64,000 bases of DNA from Pseudomonas sp. 30_B. GTDB taxonomy: Bacteria; Pseudomonadota; Gammaproteobacteria; Pseudomonadales; Pseudomonadaceae. The stretch lies in NCBI RefSeq assembly GCF_017491605.1, contig NZ_JAFGYY010000017.1:1-64000 (forward strand). Reading direction: 5' to 3'. The notes below the pieces were generated by a model, which was given only the letters and a program-made list of their open reading frames with translations, made no database searches and was not told where the DNA came from. Shown one piece after another: positions 44,878-53,512 of the stretch (within the stretch, counting starts at the first letter, position 1; every line of letters begins with the position of its first letter). A program made the position numbers and the translations under genes.

Positions 44878-46503
44878 ATGCACGACAACAATAAACTCGA
44901 CCGCCTGTTCCCCTGCCTCAACGACATCCCCGAAGCCTGGCGCCCCGACGCCCCCATCGAACAGCGCGACTACCTGGTCAACGGCGAACTGCGCCGCTGG
45001 GACGGCCCGCTCGCCCCGGTGCGCAGCCCGATCTTCCTCGCCACCGACCAGGGCGATGAACAGGTCATCCTCGGCAGCACCCCGCTGCTCGATGCCGACG
45101 CCGCCCTCGCCGCGCTGGACGCCGCCGTGGCCGCCTACGACAACGGCCAGGGCCTGTGGCCCAACCTGCGCGTAGCCGAGCGCATCGCCCACGTCGAACG
45201 CTTCCTCGCCCGCATGCGCGAACAGCGCACGGCCGTGGTCAAGCTGCTCATGTGGGAGATTGGCAAGAACCTCAAGGACTCGGAGAAAGAGTTCGACCGC
45301 ACCTGCGACTACATCGTCGACACCATCGAAGCGCTCAAGGCGCTGGACCGTCGCTCCAGCCGCTTCGAACTGGAACAGGGCACCCTCGGGCAGATCCGCC
45401 GCGTGCCGCTGGGCGTGGCGCTGTGCATGGGCCCGTACAACTACCCGCTGAACGAAACCTTCACCACCCTGATCCCGGCGCTGATCATGGGCAACACCGT
45501 GGTCTTCAAGCCCGCCAAGTTCGGCGTGCTGCTGATCCGCCCGCTGCTCGAAGCCTTCCGCGACAGCTTCCCGCCGGGCGTCATCAACGTCATCTACGGG
45601 CGCGGCCGCGAGACCGTCAGCGCGCTCATGGCCAGCGGCAAGGTCGACGTCTTCGCCTTCATCGGCACCCACTCCGGCGCCGCCGACCTGAAGAAGCTCC
45701 ACCCGCGCCCGCACCGCCTGCGCGCTGCCCTGGGCCTGGATGCCAAGAACCCCGGCATCGTCCTGCCCAGCGTCGACCTCGACAACGCCGTCAGCGAAGC
45801 CATCACCGGCGCCCTCTCCTTCAACGGCCAGCGCTGCACCGCGCTGAAGATCCTGTTCGTCCACGAAGACGTGCTGCCCGGCTTCCTCGACAAATTCAGC
45901 GCCAAGCTCGCCGAACTCAAACCCGGCATGCCCTGGGAACCGGGCGTAGCGCTGACGCCGCTGCCCGAGCCGGGCAAGGTCGACTACCTCACTGGCCTGC
46001 TGCAGGACGCACTGGCCAAGGGCGCCCAGGTCATCAACCCCGGCGGTGGCGAAAGCCGCGAAAGCTTCTTCTACCCCGCGCTGCTCAGCCCGGTCAGCGC
46101 GGACATGCGCCTCTACCACGAGGAACAGTTCGGCCCGCTGGTGCCCGTGGTGCCCTACCGCGAGCTGGATGAAGTGATCGACTACGTGCTGCAGTCCGAC
46201 TACGGCCAGCAGCTCAGCCTGTTCGGCGACGACCCCGCGCAGATCGGCCCGCTGGTGGACGCCTTCGTCAACCAGGTCGGCCGCATCAACATCAACGCCC
46301 AATGCCAGCGCGGCCCGGACAGCTACCCCTTCAACGGCCGCAAGAACTCCGCCGAAGGCACCCTCTCCGTCCACGACGCCCTGCGCACCTTCTCCATCCG
46401 CACCCTGGTCGCCACCCGCTTCACCGAGTCGAACAAGGAACTGATCAGCCAGATCATCCGCGACCGCGACTCCAACTTCCTGACCACGGATTACATCTTC
46501 TAA
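44878..46503 (+). CDS. NADP-dependent glyceraldehyde-3-phosphate dehydrogenase-like (GapN-like)
   Basis: A 541-residue aldehyde dehydrogenase corresponding by position to P. aeruginosa PA2323, next to the gluconate genes. It would oxidise glyceraldehyde 3-phosphate directly to 3-phosphoglycerate with NADP+, fitting Entner-Doudoroff flux. Asn188 (PYNYP) and Cys320 (GQRCTALK) are present. The canonical ELGGKNP motif reads ALGLDAKNP at 284-292, so the usual general-base Glu is missing. Substrate is inferred from context and annotation of the orthologous locus. Confidence 0.82.
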   Translation: MHDNNKLDRLFPCLNDIPEAWRPDAPIEQRDYLVNGELRRWDGPLAPVRSPIFLATDQGDEQVILGSTPLLDADAALAALDAAVAAYDNGQGLWPNLRVAERIAHVERFLARMREQRTAVVKLLMWEIGKNLKDSEKEFDRTCDYIVDTIEALKALDRRSSRFELEQGTLGQIRRVPLGVALCMGPYNYPLNETFTTLIPALIMGNTVVFKPAKFGVLLIRPLLEAFRDSFPPGVINVIYGRGRETVSALMASGKVDVFAFIGTHSGAADLKKLHPRPHRLRAALGLDAKNPGIVLPSVDLDNAVSEAITGALSFNGQRCTALKILFVHEDVLPGFLDKFSAKLAELKPGMPWEPGVALTPLPEPGKVDYLTGLLQDALAKGAQVINPGGGESRESFFYPALLSPVSADMRLYHEEQFGPLVPVVPYRELDEVIDYVLQSDYGQQLSLFGDDPAQIGPLVDAFVNQVGRININAQCQRGPDSYPFNGRKNSAEGTLSVHDALRTFSIRTLVATRFTESNKELISQIIRDRDSNFLTTDYIF

Positions 46504-46515
46504 CCCCGCACCAAT

Positions 46516-46551
46516 CGCCCCCGCCGCACCAGCTGTAGGAGCGGCGGGGCG
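46516..46551. repeat. GC-rich stem after the GapN-like gene
   Basis: CGCCCCCGCCGC and GCGGCGGGGCG can pair around a 13-base loop. No T run follows, so termination would be weak. Confidence 0.45.
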
Positions 46552-46599
46552 CCTAGGCCACGCCCCGATTTTTGAGCATGGCCCGCGTCCATGGCAGCA

Positions 46600-46925
46600 A
46601 GATGCTCTGTTTCTGCTCTTGATGACTTCCAGAGAAACCTCCGCACACTCCGGCCTGCCCCTTCAGGAGGCCGAGTGGAATCGGAGTTTCAGGGGTTGAG
46701 CGGCATGGATGCCGCGAGAGCCGCGATGGGCCAGGGATGGCCCTTCGCGGCGGGCCCCTGAAACTTCGATGGAGCGAGGGAAGTCCCGCGAAGCGGGACC
46801 CGGATGCAGGGGCAAGCGCTTTGGTTACTTTCTCGCGTTTGAGAAAGTGACTCGCCCGAGGGGGCGAAACAAGAACTCTCAGCAAACGCCGAAGCGAGGC
46901 AAGAACACTGAGCGCCAAAACGGCG
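46600..46925 (-). repeat. Structured intergenic repeat A, copy 3
   Basis: Inverted relative to copy 1. Inner hairpin 46721-46733/46738-46750 has CCGCGA/TCGCGG in place of CGTCG/CGACG, and hairpin 46827-46834/46841-46848 has ACTTTCTC/GAGAAAGT in place of the TTACTTTGC/GCAAAGTAA of copies 1 and 2. Both changes keep pairing. The second inner hairpin (46700-46706/46709-46715) equals copy 1. It fills most of the gap 46504-47040, which has no gene. Confidence 0.8.
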
Positions 46926-47040
46926 GAACAGCATCGCGAACAAGCCCGCACTACAAGCTTTCCAGGTGATATTCCATCGGGCCAGCACTTACGCTGAATG
47001 CACGTCCGTGCGGCCCGATCAGTGAGCGCAGCGAATAGCC

Positions 47041-47520
47041 CTACAACCTCCGCCACCACCCCCTCTTCCCCCGCCGCTCCTGCGCCATCAACCGCGGCAC
47101 CGAATCCACCGTCACCCAATACTCCCCCTGCCAATCCAGCACCGCCATCGGCCAGCCATCCCCCTGCGCCAACAACCGACGCGGACTGCCAGCCGGCATC
47201 ACGCCCTGATCCCGCAACATCGGCAACACATGCCCGGTAATCCACCGACGCAACGGCCGATGCTCGGGATCGCGAAAGCGCTGCAGCACATGGAAAACAC
47301 CATAGTCATTCACCAGCAACACGGCCTCCTCGCCGCTGCCAGTTACCAGGCGCGCCTCGCGAAACAGATCATCATCCAGACGAAGAACATAAGACTCGAC
47401 CCGCTCGCGGATCAGATACCCCAGCTCGCGCGCGACCAACCAGGGCTGGTTGTCGATCAACACGCCGCGCAGGGAACGGTTGAAGCGGTGGAAAACGGTG
47501 GGAACGTAGATGTCGTCCAT
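47041..47520 (-). CDS. BRO-N domain protein
   Basis: A 159-residue protein with a BRO N-terminal domain (VFHRFNRSLRGVLIDNQPWLVARELGY; then LVNDYGVFHVLQRFRDPE). BRO domains occur in phage antirepressors and many mobile-element proteins and bind DNA; the C-terminal third (WPMAVLDWQGEYWVTVDSVPRLM) is unassigned. It lies left of the AT-rich defence-like islet, facing away from it, and is preceded by a structured leader. Function unknown, probably regulatory. Confidence 0.8.
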   Translation of the reverse strand: MDDIYVPTVFHRFNRSLRGVLIDNQPWLVARELGYLIRERVESYVLRLDDDLFREARLVTGSGEEAVLLVNDYGVFHVLQRFRDPEHRPLRRWITGHVLPMLRDQGVMPAGSPRRLLAQGDGWPMAVLDWQGEYWVTVDSVPRLMAQERRGKRGWWRRL

Positions 47521-47770
47521 TTGTGCAAACCTCTATGACTGTCCATGAAGCCACCTCATCCGTCGCCAAACGGATGGGGTGGCGGAGCCGCGCAAGGTTG
47601 GCGAACCGGCAGTCATAACCCGGCAGACCCGAAGGTCTCCCTGCGCGGCCCGCCATAGCAAAGCGCTGCGTCCGTAAGGCTACGGCGCAGGGCTTATCAG
47701 TGCAGGTCGCACATATGACTAAAACGGGTCGCCAAACCCGCCCCCTGTCGCTTTCACAGGGGCGACGCGA
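47521..47770 (-). other. Structured leader upstream of the BRO-N gene
   Basis: No gene is seen in 47521-47909. Strong hairpins lie at 47666-47676/47681-47690 (CTGCG, CCGTA / TACGG, CGCAG), 47725-47740 (CGGGT/ACCCG) and about 47742-47765 (CCCCTGT/ACAGGGG). They would fall in the 5' leader of a BRO-N transcript, or could be the end of an element. From about 47780 the base composition becomes AT-rich. Confidence 0.45.
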
Positions 47771-47909
47771 GGTTAGAGGTTAGATTTTTGATGGTCAAGC
47801 AAGAGCGTACGCTTGCTGCGCACTTATACAGATTTCTGAGCAGAAACAGGCTGGCGACATCGCAGCGCCATCATCCATAATTGATGATGGCGAAATAATA
47901 GGAGGTCAT

Positions 47910-48890
47910 ATGCCAAGAAAGGCTTTTATATTTGGAAATGGACTAGGTATGGCCCTAGACCCGCAGAGATTCTCTCTGCGAAGAGCAATGATGGAGGTAT
48001 GGAACTCACCTCACTTACTAGATGAAAATCAAAAAAACCTAATCAGCCAAACCCTTGGCGGAGATGGAGCAATACCACAAGATGAGGACCAACTTGACAC
48101 ACTCCATCAAGTTGTCACAGCCTGCAAGACATTGAATAAAATCTCTGGAAGAGATATTCACTGGCTTTCTGAGCTTGGCCAACAGTTTCCATATGCAGTA
48201 GCGAACTATCTACACAAGGTGGCAGCACACCTTCATTTACACACAGAAACCCTCCCTGAAGAATTTAGCAGCAGCCTTATAGAATACATTAGACGCACCA
48301 ACTCCCATGTTGCCACGCTCAACTACGACAAATTACTATACGATGCCTTTTTAGACGCAAATATTCTAAATGGGTTTGACGGCAGCCTTGTCGATGGAGT
48401 CACCACTTTGGGATTCTCCCCAGAGAATCTTGAGAGACGGTATCAGCGCAACTTTGGCTACTATCTCCACCTCCACGGCTCCCCACTTTACTATGATGAG
48501 CATGGGGTCACTTACAAACACCAACGAAACCAGCTTGATATGCACAGCCACAACGGATCGGAGCACATTGTTCTAACACATGTAGCGCACAAAAAATCTG
48601 TAATCGCAGCCTCAAGAATACTCTCAACTTATTGGACATATCTACAAAGAGCCCTAAGCGAGTCAACCGAAATCTACTTAGTTGGTTATTCTGGAAATGA
48701 CTCACACCTAAATGAGATAATCTCACTCCATGGCACCAACAAAACAGTAAAAATAATTGAATGGCACGGGAATTTTACAGAGAATGAAAAGCATGCCTAC
48801 TGGAACTCAAAATTACGATGCCAATTTCTCCACTATCACTGCGACAACATTCTTGAATTCAATCATTGGCAAAACATGAACAGGACCTAG
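47910..48890 (+). CDS. SIR2-like domain protein, candidate defence effector
   Basis: A 326-residue protein with a SIR2-like Rossmann fold. Signs are GNGLGMALD (9-17) at the nucleotide-binding position, VATLNYDKLLYD (TLNYD 136-140), LHLHGS (186-191) with the expected catalytic-type His, and GYSGND (259-264). There is no signal peptide or membrane segment. SIR2-like proteins in bacteria are often NAD-consuming anti-phage effectors. Codons are AT-rich (many AAA, ATA, TTA), unlike all flanking genes, so the gene is probably acquired. AGGAGG lies six bases before the ATG. It precedes a DUF2971 gene. Confidence 0.75.
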   Translation: MPRKAFIFGNGLGMALDPQRFSLRRAMMEVWNSPHLLDENQKNLISQTLGGDGAIPQDEDQLDTLHQVVTACKTLNKISGRDIHWLSELGQQFPYAVANYLHKVAAHLHLHTETLPEEFSSSLIEYIRRTNSHVATLNYDKLLYDAFLDANILNGFDGSLVDGVTTLGFSPENLERRYQRNFGYYLHLHGSPLYYDEHGVTYKHQRNQLDMHSHNGSEHIVLTHVAHKKSVIAASRILSTYWTYLQRALSESTEIYLVGYSGNDSHLNEIISLHGTNKTVKIIEWHGNFTENEKHAYWNSKLRCQFLHYHCDNILEFNHWQNMNRT

Positions 48891-48955
48891 CAGCATCGCT
48901 AGAAAGATTTAATTTAACGTAGCCTTTCGGGCAACCTATGCAACAGGAGTCTAAA

Positions 48956-49825
48956 TTGGAAAAATCAATTATGGGCTGCCCCACCACGCTCTACAAATAC
49001 TGCCCACCTGAGCGTATAGATATCATTGACGGGGCAATGCTGCGTTACACGCCGCTTGGATCATTTAACGATCCCTTTGAGGGACGCCCAGAAATTACCG
49101 ATATAGTAAATGAAGAAGAAATACAAAAAGAGATTGAAATGCAAGTCTCCAAAACGCTTGAGGAGACATACCAAAACCTCCCAGACAATCAGAAGAGATT
49201 ATTGTCATTCGACCACTTCCTAACAATCTCATCTAGCACCCTGCCCGAAATAAAAGATCGAGCAATAAGGACGCTTTCAGAAAATCTACCGTCATTAAGA
49301 AACGTTATCTACTCAGCAATAGACTCTGCCATTGGGGCACTATGTCTAACTGAAGTGCCCGACAATCTTCTGATGTGGTCTCACTACTCACAAAGTCACA
49401 CGGGATTTGTTCTGGAGTTCGACGCCCACCATGAATATTTCCATAGCAAAACCTCTGACAAGGATGAACTAAGGCATTTGCGCCGCGTCTTATATCGCGG
49501 AGCGCGCCCCAGCATGACACTGAGGGCACTTACTGCCCCAAATATTTTTTTGGTGAAAAGTGTTCACTGGGCATACGAACAAGAATGGCGAATCCTAAGA
49601 CCCTTAAAGGAAGCAAGTAAAACAATTAACGAGAATCATCTTTTTGAGTTCCCACGAGATGCCCTTACCTCCGTAACCATTGGCGCCCGAGCAAATAAAG
49701 ACATGGAAGAGAAAATAATATCCATACTAAACAAGCACCCAGAATACCAAAGTGTAAAATTATTCCGCGCCCGCCCAGATGACAGCCATTTTCTATTACG
49801 CATTACTGAATTTAAACGAAAGTAA
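48956..49825 (+). CDS. DUF2971 family protein
   Basis: A 289-residue DUF2971 protein. Family hallmarks are LYKYCPPER near the N-terminus, LRYTPLGSFNDPFEGRPE, CLTEVPDNLLMWSHYSQSHTGFVLEFD and WAYEQEWRIL. The biochemical role is not established. The TTG at 48956 is chosen because AGGAG ends six bases before it; an in-frame ATG lies 18 bases upstream without a ribosome site and another 15 bases downstream. Same strand and AT-rich composition as the SIR2-like gene 65 bases upstream, so the two probably form one operon. Confidence 0.78.
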   Translation: MEKSIMGCPTTLYKYCPPERIDIIDGAMLRYTPLGSFNDPFEGRPEITDIVNEEEIQKEIEMQVSKTLEETYQNLPDNQKRLLSFDHFLTISSSTLPEIKDRAIRTLSENLPSLRNVIYSAIDSAIGALCLTEVPDNLLMWSHYSQSHTGFVLEFDAHHEYFHSKTSDKDELRHLRRVLYRGARPSMTLRALTAPNIFLVKSVHWAYEQEWRILRPLKEASKTINENHLFEFPRDALTSVTIGARANKDMEEKIISILNKHPEYQSVKLFRARPDDSHFLLRITEFKRK

Positions 49826-49966
49826 GCACCAAACGAGGAACTTATTTATCTCTCGCAAAGCGGCCCAAGATTAGAGCACTGAGACAGATTTATTTTTTCC
49901 GCTCCAAAGCTGACCAGCGTGTCGAGCCCCATCAAGTCGACTCGCGTCAGCCACGCCCTCTTTTGA

Positions 49967-50181
49967 CAGTAAGAATTATTCCCAATTACCATTGCAGCCA
50001 CACCGAGTCCGATGCCCCGGCCCCATCGCCAGGCCATTCCAAGAACAAGAGACACCCCATGCATTTCTTCCAGCCTGTCGCTTCGCCGTGGCAGCCCGAA
50101 GCTACGATGAAGCTCATGAGCCTGAGCGTTGATTGCACGCACCGGATTGCCGATTGCGCCGCGCCCCTGGCCTGCTCCGAT
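49967..50181 (+). pseudogene. Decayed duplicate of the promoter and 5' end of the 52829 membrane-protein gene
   Basis: From 49967 the sequence matches the region before 52829: CAGTAAGAATTATT (14 bases identical to 52692-52705), then CATTCCAA-R-AACAAGAGACA just before an ATG (50059 versus 52829). About 41 codons follow, with 16 of the first 35 residues identical to the intact gene. After that similarity stops. It is a broken paralogue fragment, at the right border of the AT-rich islet. Confidence 0.65.
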
Positions 50182-50218
50182 CTCCAGCCCCCTGCCCTTC
50201 GCCGAAGACTCGCCTGCC

Positions 50219-51259
50219 GTGGATGATCTCCTGCCGTTCCATAGCCACCTGACCACCCTGGTGATCGATCCGGTCATCCACCGCTTCGCCGGTCTGTTCG
50301 ACCTGAACGGCCGCGTCGGCGCCCTGTTTCTGTTCCTCTCCTATGCGGTCGCCTATGCGCTGTTCCGCTTCAGGAAGTACCGTGGGCTGACGGATGCGCG
50401 GTCGTTCTGGCAGTTCATTGGCGGCAACCGGGTGCATTTCCATCGCTCGGCATTGCTCGATTACCAGTACTACTTCGTGCGGGGCATCCTGCATGCGGCG
50501 TTGATGGTGCCCATCATCGGTCTGGTCGATCCGTACATCCTGCGCTCCGGCGATTACATCGCCTTCTTCACCAAGCTCTGGGGCGCGCGCCCGCAGGTGG
50601 GCGAGAACCTCGGCCTCTCCCTGCTCTATGGGTTGGGGGTGTTCCTGGTGGGCGATTTCAAGAACTACTGGGTGCACCGGGCCTTCCACTCGCGCTGGCT
50701 GTGGGCGTTCCACAAGGTGCATCACTCGGCGGCGGTGCTGGTGCCGGCGACGGCCAGCCGCGTTCATTTCGTGGAGAAGCTCGCGGCGAAGCTGGCCGGG
50801 GTGGTCGCCCTGGGTGCCTATGCCGGCGCCTTCTGGTACGCCTGCGGCGGGGAGATCAGCCGTTACACGCTGTTCGGCGTGACCTACCTGATCTTCATCT
50901 TCAATGCGCTGGCGGTGAACCTGCGGCACAGCCATGTGTGGCTGTCGTTCGGGCCGGTGGTGGAGCATGTGCTGAACAGCCCGGCCCAGCACCAGATCCA
51001 CCACAGCGATGCGCCCCGGCACTTCAACAAGAACTTCGCGATCAATCTGTCGCTGTGGGACTGGATGTTCGGCACGCTCTACGTCACCCGCCGGACGCCG
51101 GAAGCCATCCAGTTCGGCGCCGGGGAGCGCGACGATCACCATTACCTGACGCTGTACAGCCTGATCGTCACGCCCTTCGTGGAGACGGCACGCAAGATTC
51201 GCAAGGCGAGACGCCGGCAAGCGATGGCGCGCGATACATCCCAGGCGCCCACTTCGTAG
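50219..51259 (+). CDS. Sterol desaturase/fatty acid hydroxylase family protein
   Basis: A membrane-bound di-iron oxygenase-like protein of about 346 residues. The histidine clusters HRAFH, HKVHH and HQIHH are in the right order and spacing for the family, between four or more hydrophobic segments. Substrate unknown; bacterial members act on lipids, hopanoids or carotenoids. The start is uncertain: GTG at 50219 (GAAGA upstream) is used; a TTG at 50129 would add 30 residues that overlap the decayed duplicate. A terminator follows. Confidence 0.78.
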   Translation: MDDLLPFHSHLTTLVIDPVIHRFAGLFDLNGRVGALFLFLSYAVAYALFRFRKYRGLTDARSFWQFIGGNRVHFHRSALLDYQYYFVRGILHAALMVPIIGLVDPYILRSGDYIAFFTKLWGARPQVGENLGLSLLYGLGVFLVGDFKNYWVHRAFHSRWLWAFHKVHHSAAVLVPATASRVHFVEKLAAKLAGVVALGAYAGAFWYACGGEISRYTLFGVTYLIFIFNALAVNLRHSHVWLSFGPVVEHVLNSPAQHQIHHSDAPRHFNKNFAINLSLWDWMFGTLYVTRRTPEAIQFGAGERDDHHYLTLYSLIVTPFVETARKIRKARRRQAMARDTSQAPTS

Positions 51260-51279
51260 CGGGCTTCAAGGTCAGTCGA

Positions 51280-51304
51280 GGGCAGCCGGGAAGGCTGCCC
51301 TTTT
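51280..51304 (+). terminator. Terminator after the sterol desaturase-like gene
   Basis: GGGCAGCC (51280-51287) pairs with GGCTGCCC (51293-51300) and is followed by four T residues. Confidence 0.8.
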
Positions 51305-51405
51305 CATTTGCGACGGAAAAATCCCCCGGCCGCAGCAAGATTGTTCAAGCCAGCGTGCCCCTCGCTCTGCCACCCTGTCGGTACGAAAGACTGCCAAGAA
51401 TCACC

Positions 51406-52104
51406 ATGTCGCAAACCACGCTTTCCTCCCGCGCCTTCCTCAAGGGCGCCATCGACATCACGCCGCTGTCCCTGGCGGTGCTGCCCTGGGGCCTGCTCGC
51501 CGGGTCGCTGGCCATCGACGCCGGGCTTTCGCCGCTGCACGGCCAGGGGCTGTCGGCCATCGTCTTCGCCGGGGCCGCGCAGCTGGTCGCCATCGGCATG
51601 CTCAAGGGCGGCGCCGGGTTCTTCTCGATCATGATCACCACCCTGCTGCTGACTTCGCAGCACCTGCTCTACGGGATGACCCTGCGCCCGGTGATTTCCG
51701 GCCTGCCGGGCCGCTGGCGCGCGGGCCTGGGCTTTCTGCTCACCGATGAGTTCTTCGCCCTCACCAGCGGCCACGACCGCGAGACCTTCAACCGCTGGTA
51801 CGCGCTGGGGGTGGGGCTGACCTTCTACATCGCCTGGAACCTCTTCACCCTCGCCGGCGTGCTGCTGGGCAGCAGCATTCCGGGACTGGAGCACCTGGGC
51901 CTGGACTTCTCCATCGCCGCCACCTTCGTCGCGCTGATCGCGCCGGTGGTGAAGAACGTGCCGACCGTGGTCTGCGTCGCCGTCTCGCTGTTCTGTTCGG
52001 TGCTGTTCAGCTACTGGCAGCTGGGCTCGGCGTTGGTGCTGTCGGGGCTGGCGGGGATGTTCGCCGGCTTCGTCTGCCAGAAGTTCTCGGGGGTGCGCGC
52101 ATGA
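51406..52104 (+). CDS. azlC: AzlC-family branched-chain amino acid exporter subunit
   Basis: A 232-residue inner-membrane protein of the AzlC/LIV-E family with about five to eight hydrophobic segments and the family segments FAGAAQLVAIGML and LTSQHLLYGMTLRP. With AzlD it exports branched-chain amino acids or analogues. The ATG at 51406 begins similarity; the open frame extends upstream through the previous gene's shadow. Overlaps azlD by four bases. Confidence 0.9.
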   Translation: MSQTTLSSRAFLKGAIDITPLSLAVLPWGLLAGSLAIDAGLSPLHGQGLSAIVFAGAAQLVAIGMLKGGAGFFSIMITTLLLTSQHLLYGMTLRPVISGLPGRWRAGLGFLLTDEFFALTSGHDRETFNRWYALGVGLTFYIAWNLFTLAGVLLGSSIPGLEHLGLDFSIAATFVALIAPVVKNVPTVVCVAVSLFCSVLFSYWQLGSALVLSGLAGMFAGFVCQKFSGVRA

Positions 52105-52415
52105 TGGTCTGGGCAGTGATCTTCGGCATGGGCCTGATCGTGTTCTTCAACCGCTACGTGTTCCTGGAGCCGCGCCTGCCGATCCGCCTGAGCAGCAACG
52201 TGCGGCAGTTCCTCGGCTTCGCCGTGCCGGGGATGCTGACGGCGATCTGCGGGCCGATCGTGTTCCTCCCCGACCACCAGTTGAACCTGCGGCCGGACAA
52301 CCCCTACCTGCTCGGCGCCATCGTCGCCGTTGCGCTGGTGCTGTGGACGCGCAACGTGCTGATCAGCGTACTGCTGAGCATGGGGGCGTTCTATCTGCTG
52401 CGCTGGTGGTTGTAG
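52101..52415 (+). CDS. azlD: AzlD-family small transporter subunit
   Basis: A 104-residue membrane protein with three to four hydrophobic segments (NRYVFLEPRLPI, LGFAVPGMLTAI), the usual partner of AzlC. The ATGA overlap with azlC indicates translational coupling. Confidence 0.9.
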   Translation: MMVWAVIFGMGLIVFFNRYVFLEPRLPIRLSSNVRQFLGFAVPGMLTAICGPIVFLPDHQLNLRPDNPYLLGAIVAVALVLWTRNVLISVLLSMGAFYLLRWWL

Positions 52416-52691
52416 CGCGACGCCCAACCACAGGCTGATTTCAGGCTCCAGGCCCGCGCGGGATAGCCGGCGCGGGCCGAGTTCGTCCCGGCATTGGTGC
52501 CGGGCCACCGTCCTCCTTCGATGAACCGGCCCGCACCTTTGCTCGCAGGTACCAGCCCTTTGCCAGCTTGCACGGGCATCGCCCCGCGCACTTCCCTTGC
52601 CTGAAAGGCCCGGACTCCCCACGACGTACGCCTCGAATGCCCCCTCGGCGCCCCGTCGAATCGGCACGCATGTACTGCTTTTTGTTCTTGC

Positions 52692-52715
52692 CAGTAAGAA
52701 TTATTTACAAATAAT
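52692..52715. promoter_or_regulatory. Fur-box-like AT-rich palindrome
   Basis: ATTATTT-AC-AAATAAT (52700-52715) inside AAGAATTATTTACA resembles Fur operators and lies 114 bases before the 52829 gene. The rest of the gap 52416-52828 shows nothing else that can be named. Confidence 0.4.
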
Positions 52716-52828
52716 ATTGCGCCTCACATGGATTAACCTGCACGGCAGCTCGCAAGACCCTACCCCATCCGACGCTTCGTCACGGCCCCGTACAACCGGC
52801 GGCCCATTCCAAAAACAAGAGACAATTC

Positions 52829-53512
52829 ATGGAATTCGTTCACGTAGTGACTTCGCTGCTGCAGCGGGAAGCAGTAATGGAGTTCGTTCGCCTGGGTGTG
52901 ATCTACACCCACCTGATCGCCTGTTGCGTCGCGATTGGTCTGGTCCTGACCAGTGACTTCGCCATGGTCAAGCAGCTCCTGAAAGGTTCGGACTCGGTTC
53001 ACCTCGAGCAGGCGCCCATGGAGACGCTGAAGCGCACCATCACCCTGGCGCTGCAGATGCTCTGGTTTTCCGGCGCGCTCATCGTCCTGCTGGATATGTC
53101 CGCCAAGGGGATGGAGTACCTCCTCAACCCCAAGCTGCAGGCCAAGGTCCTCATCGTCGCCCTGCTCACGGTCAACGGCAGCCTGTTGCATTCGGTGGTC
53201 ATGCCCGCCCTGATCCGGGCGGGCTCCTTGCTCCAACTCGAACCGGGCATGCGGGCCCTGAGCATCTTTGCCGGCACGGTTTCGGCGGTTTCCTGGTTCT
53301 ACGCGGCCTTGCTCGGTGTCGGTCGTCCCCTGGCCTGGAAGTACAGCCTGGGCGAATTGCTTTACGCCTACCCGATGCTGATCTTCGCTGGCTTCATCGC
53401 CATGAGCCGGCTGGTCAAATGGGCGCGGAAGCGCCAGGCACACCCAGTGCCCCAACACGCTCCGAGTGGGCGGGAGAGCGGGCCGGCGCTGGATGAATCA
53501 CGCGGGTACTGA
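52829..53512 (+). CDS. Uncharacterised integral membrane protein
   Basis: A 227-residue inner-membrane protein with about six hydrophobic segments (for example GVIYTHLIACCVAIGLVLTS, LALQMLWFSGALIVLLDM, LLYAYPMLIFAGFIAMS) and a charged C-terminal tail. No family is recognised. A second in-frame ATG lies at codon 17. Its promoter region carries a Fur-like palindrome and its 5' end is duplicated at 49967-50181. Iron control is a guess. Confidence 0.75.
   Translation: MEFVHVVTSLLQREAVMEFVRLGVIYTHLIACCVAIGLVLTSDFAMVKQLLKGSDSVHLEQAPMETLKRTITLALQMLWFSGALIVLLDMSAKGMEYLLNPKLQAKVLIVALLTVNGSLLHSVVMPALIRAGSLLQLEPGMRALSIFAGTVSAVSWFYAALLGVGRPLAWKYSLGELLYAYPMLIFAGFIAMSRLVKWARKRQAHPVPQHAPSGRESGPALDESRGY

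Noticed and set aside
46553..47245. Open frame of 230 codons containing the phrase VTRPRGRNK-like on the opposite strand
   Set aside because: It runs through structured repeat A copy 3; the same pseudo-protein arises from all three copies, and conservation follows hairpins instead of codons.
47372..47656. 94-codon minus-strand frame upstream of and overlapping the BRO-N gene
   Set aside because: Overlaps the BRO-N coding region in another frame, has no clear ribosome site, and lies in the structured leader.
47041..49825. Complete prophage or integrative element
   Set aside because: No integrase, capsid, tail or att-like direct repeats were seen; only a BRO-N gene and two AT-rich genes are present.
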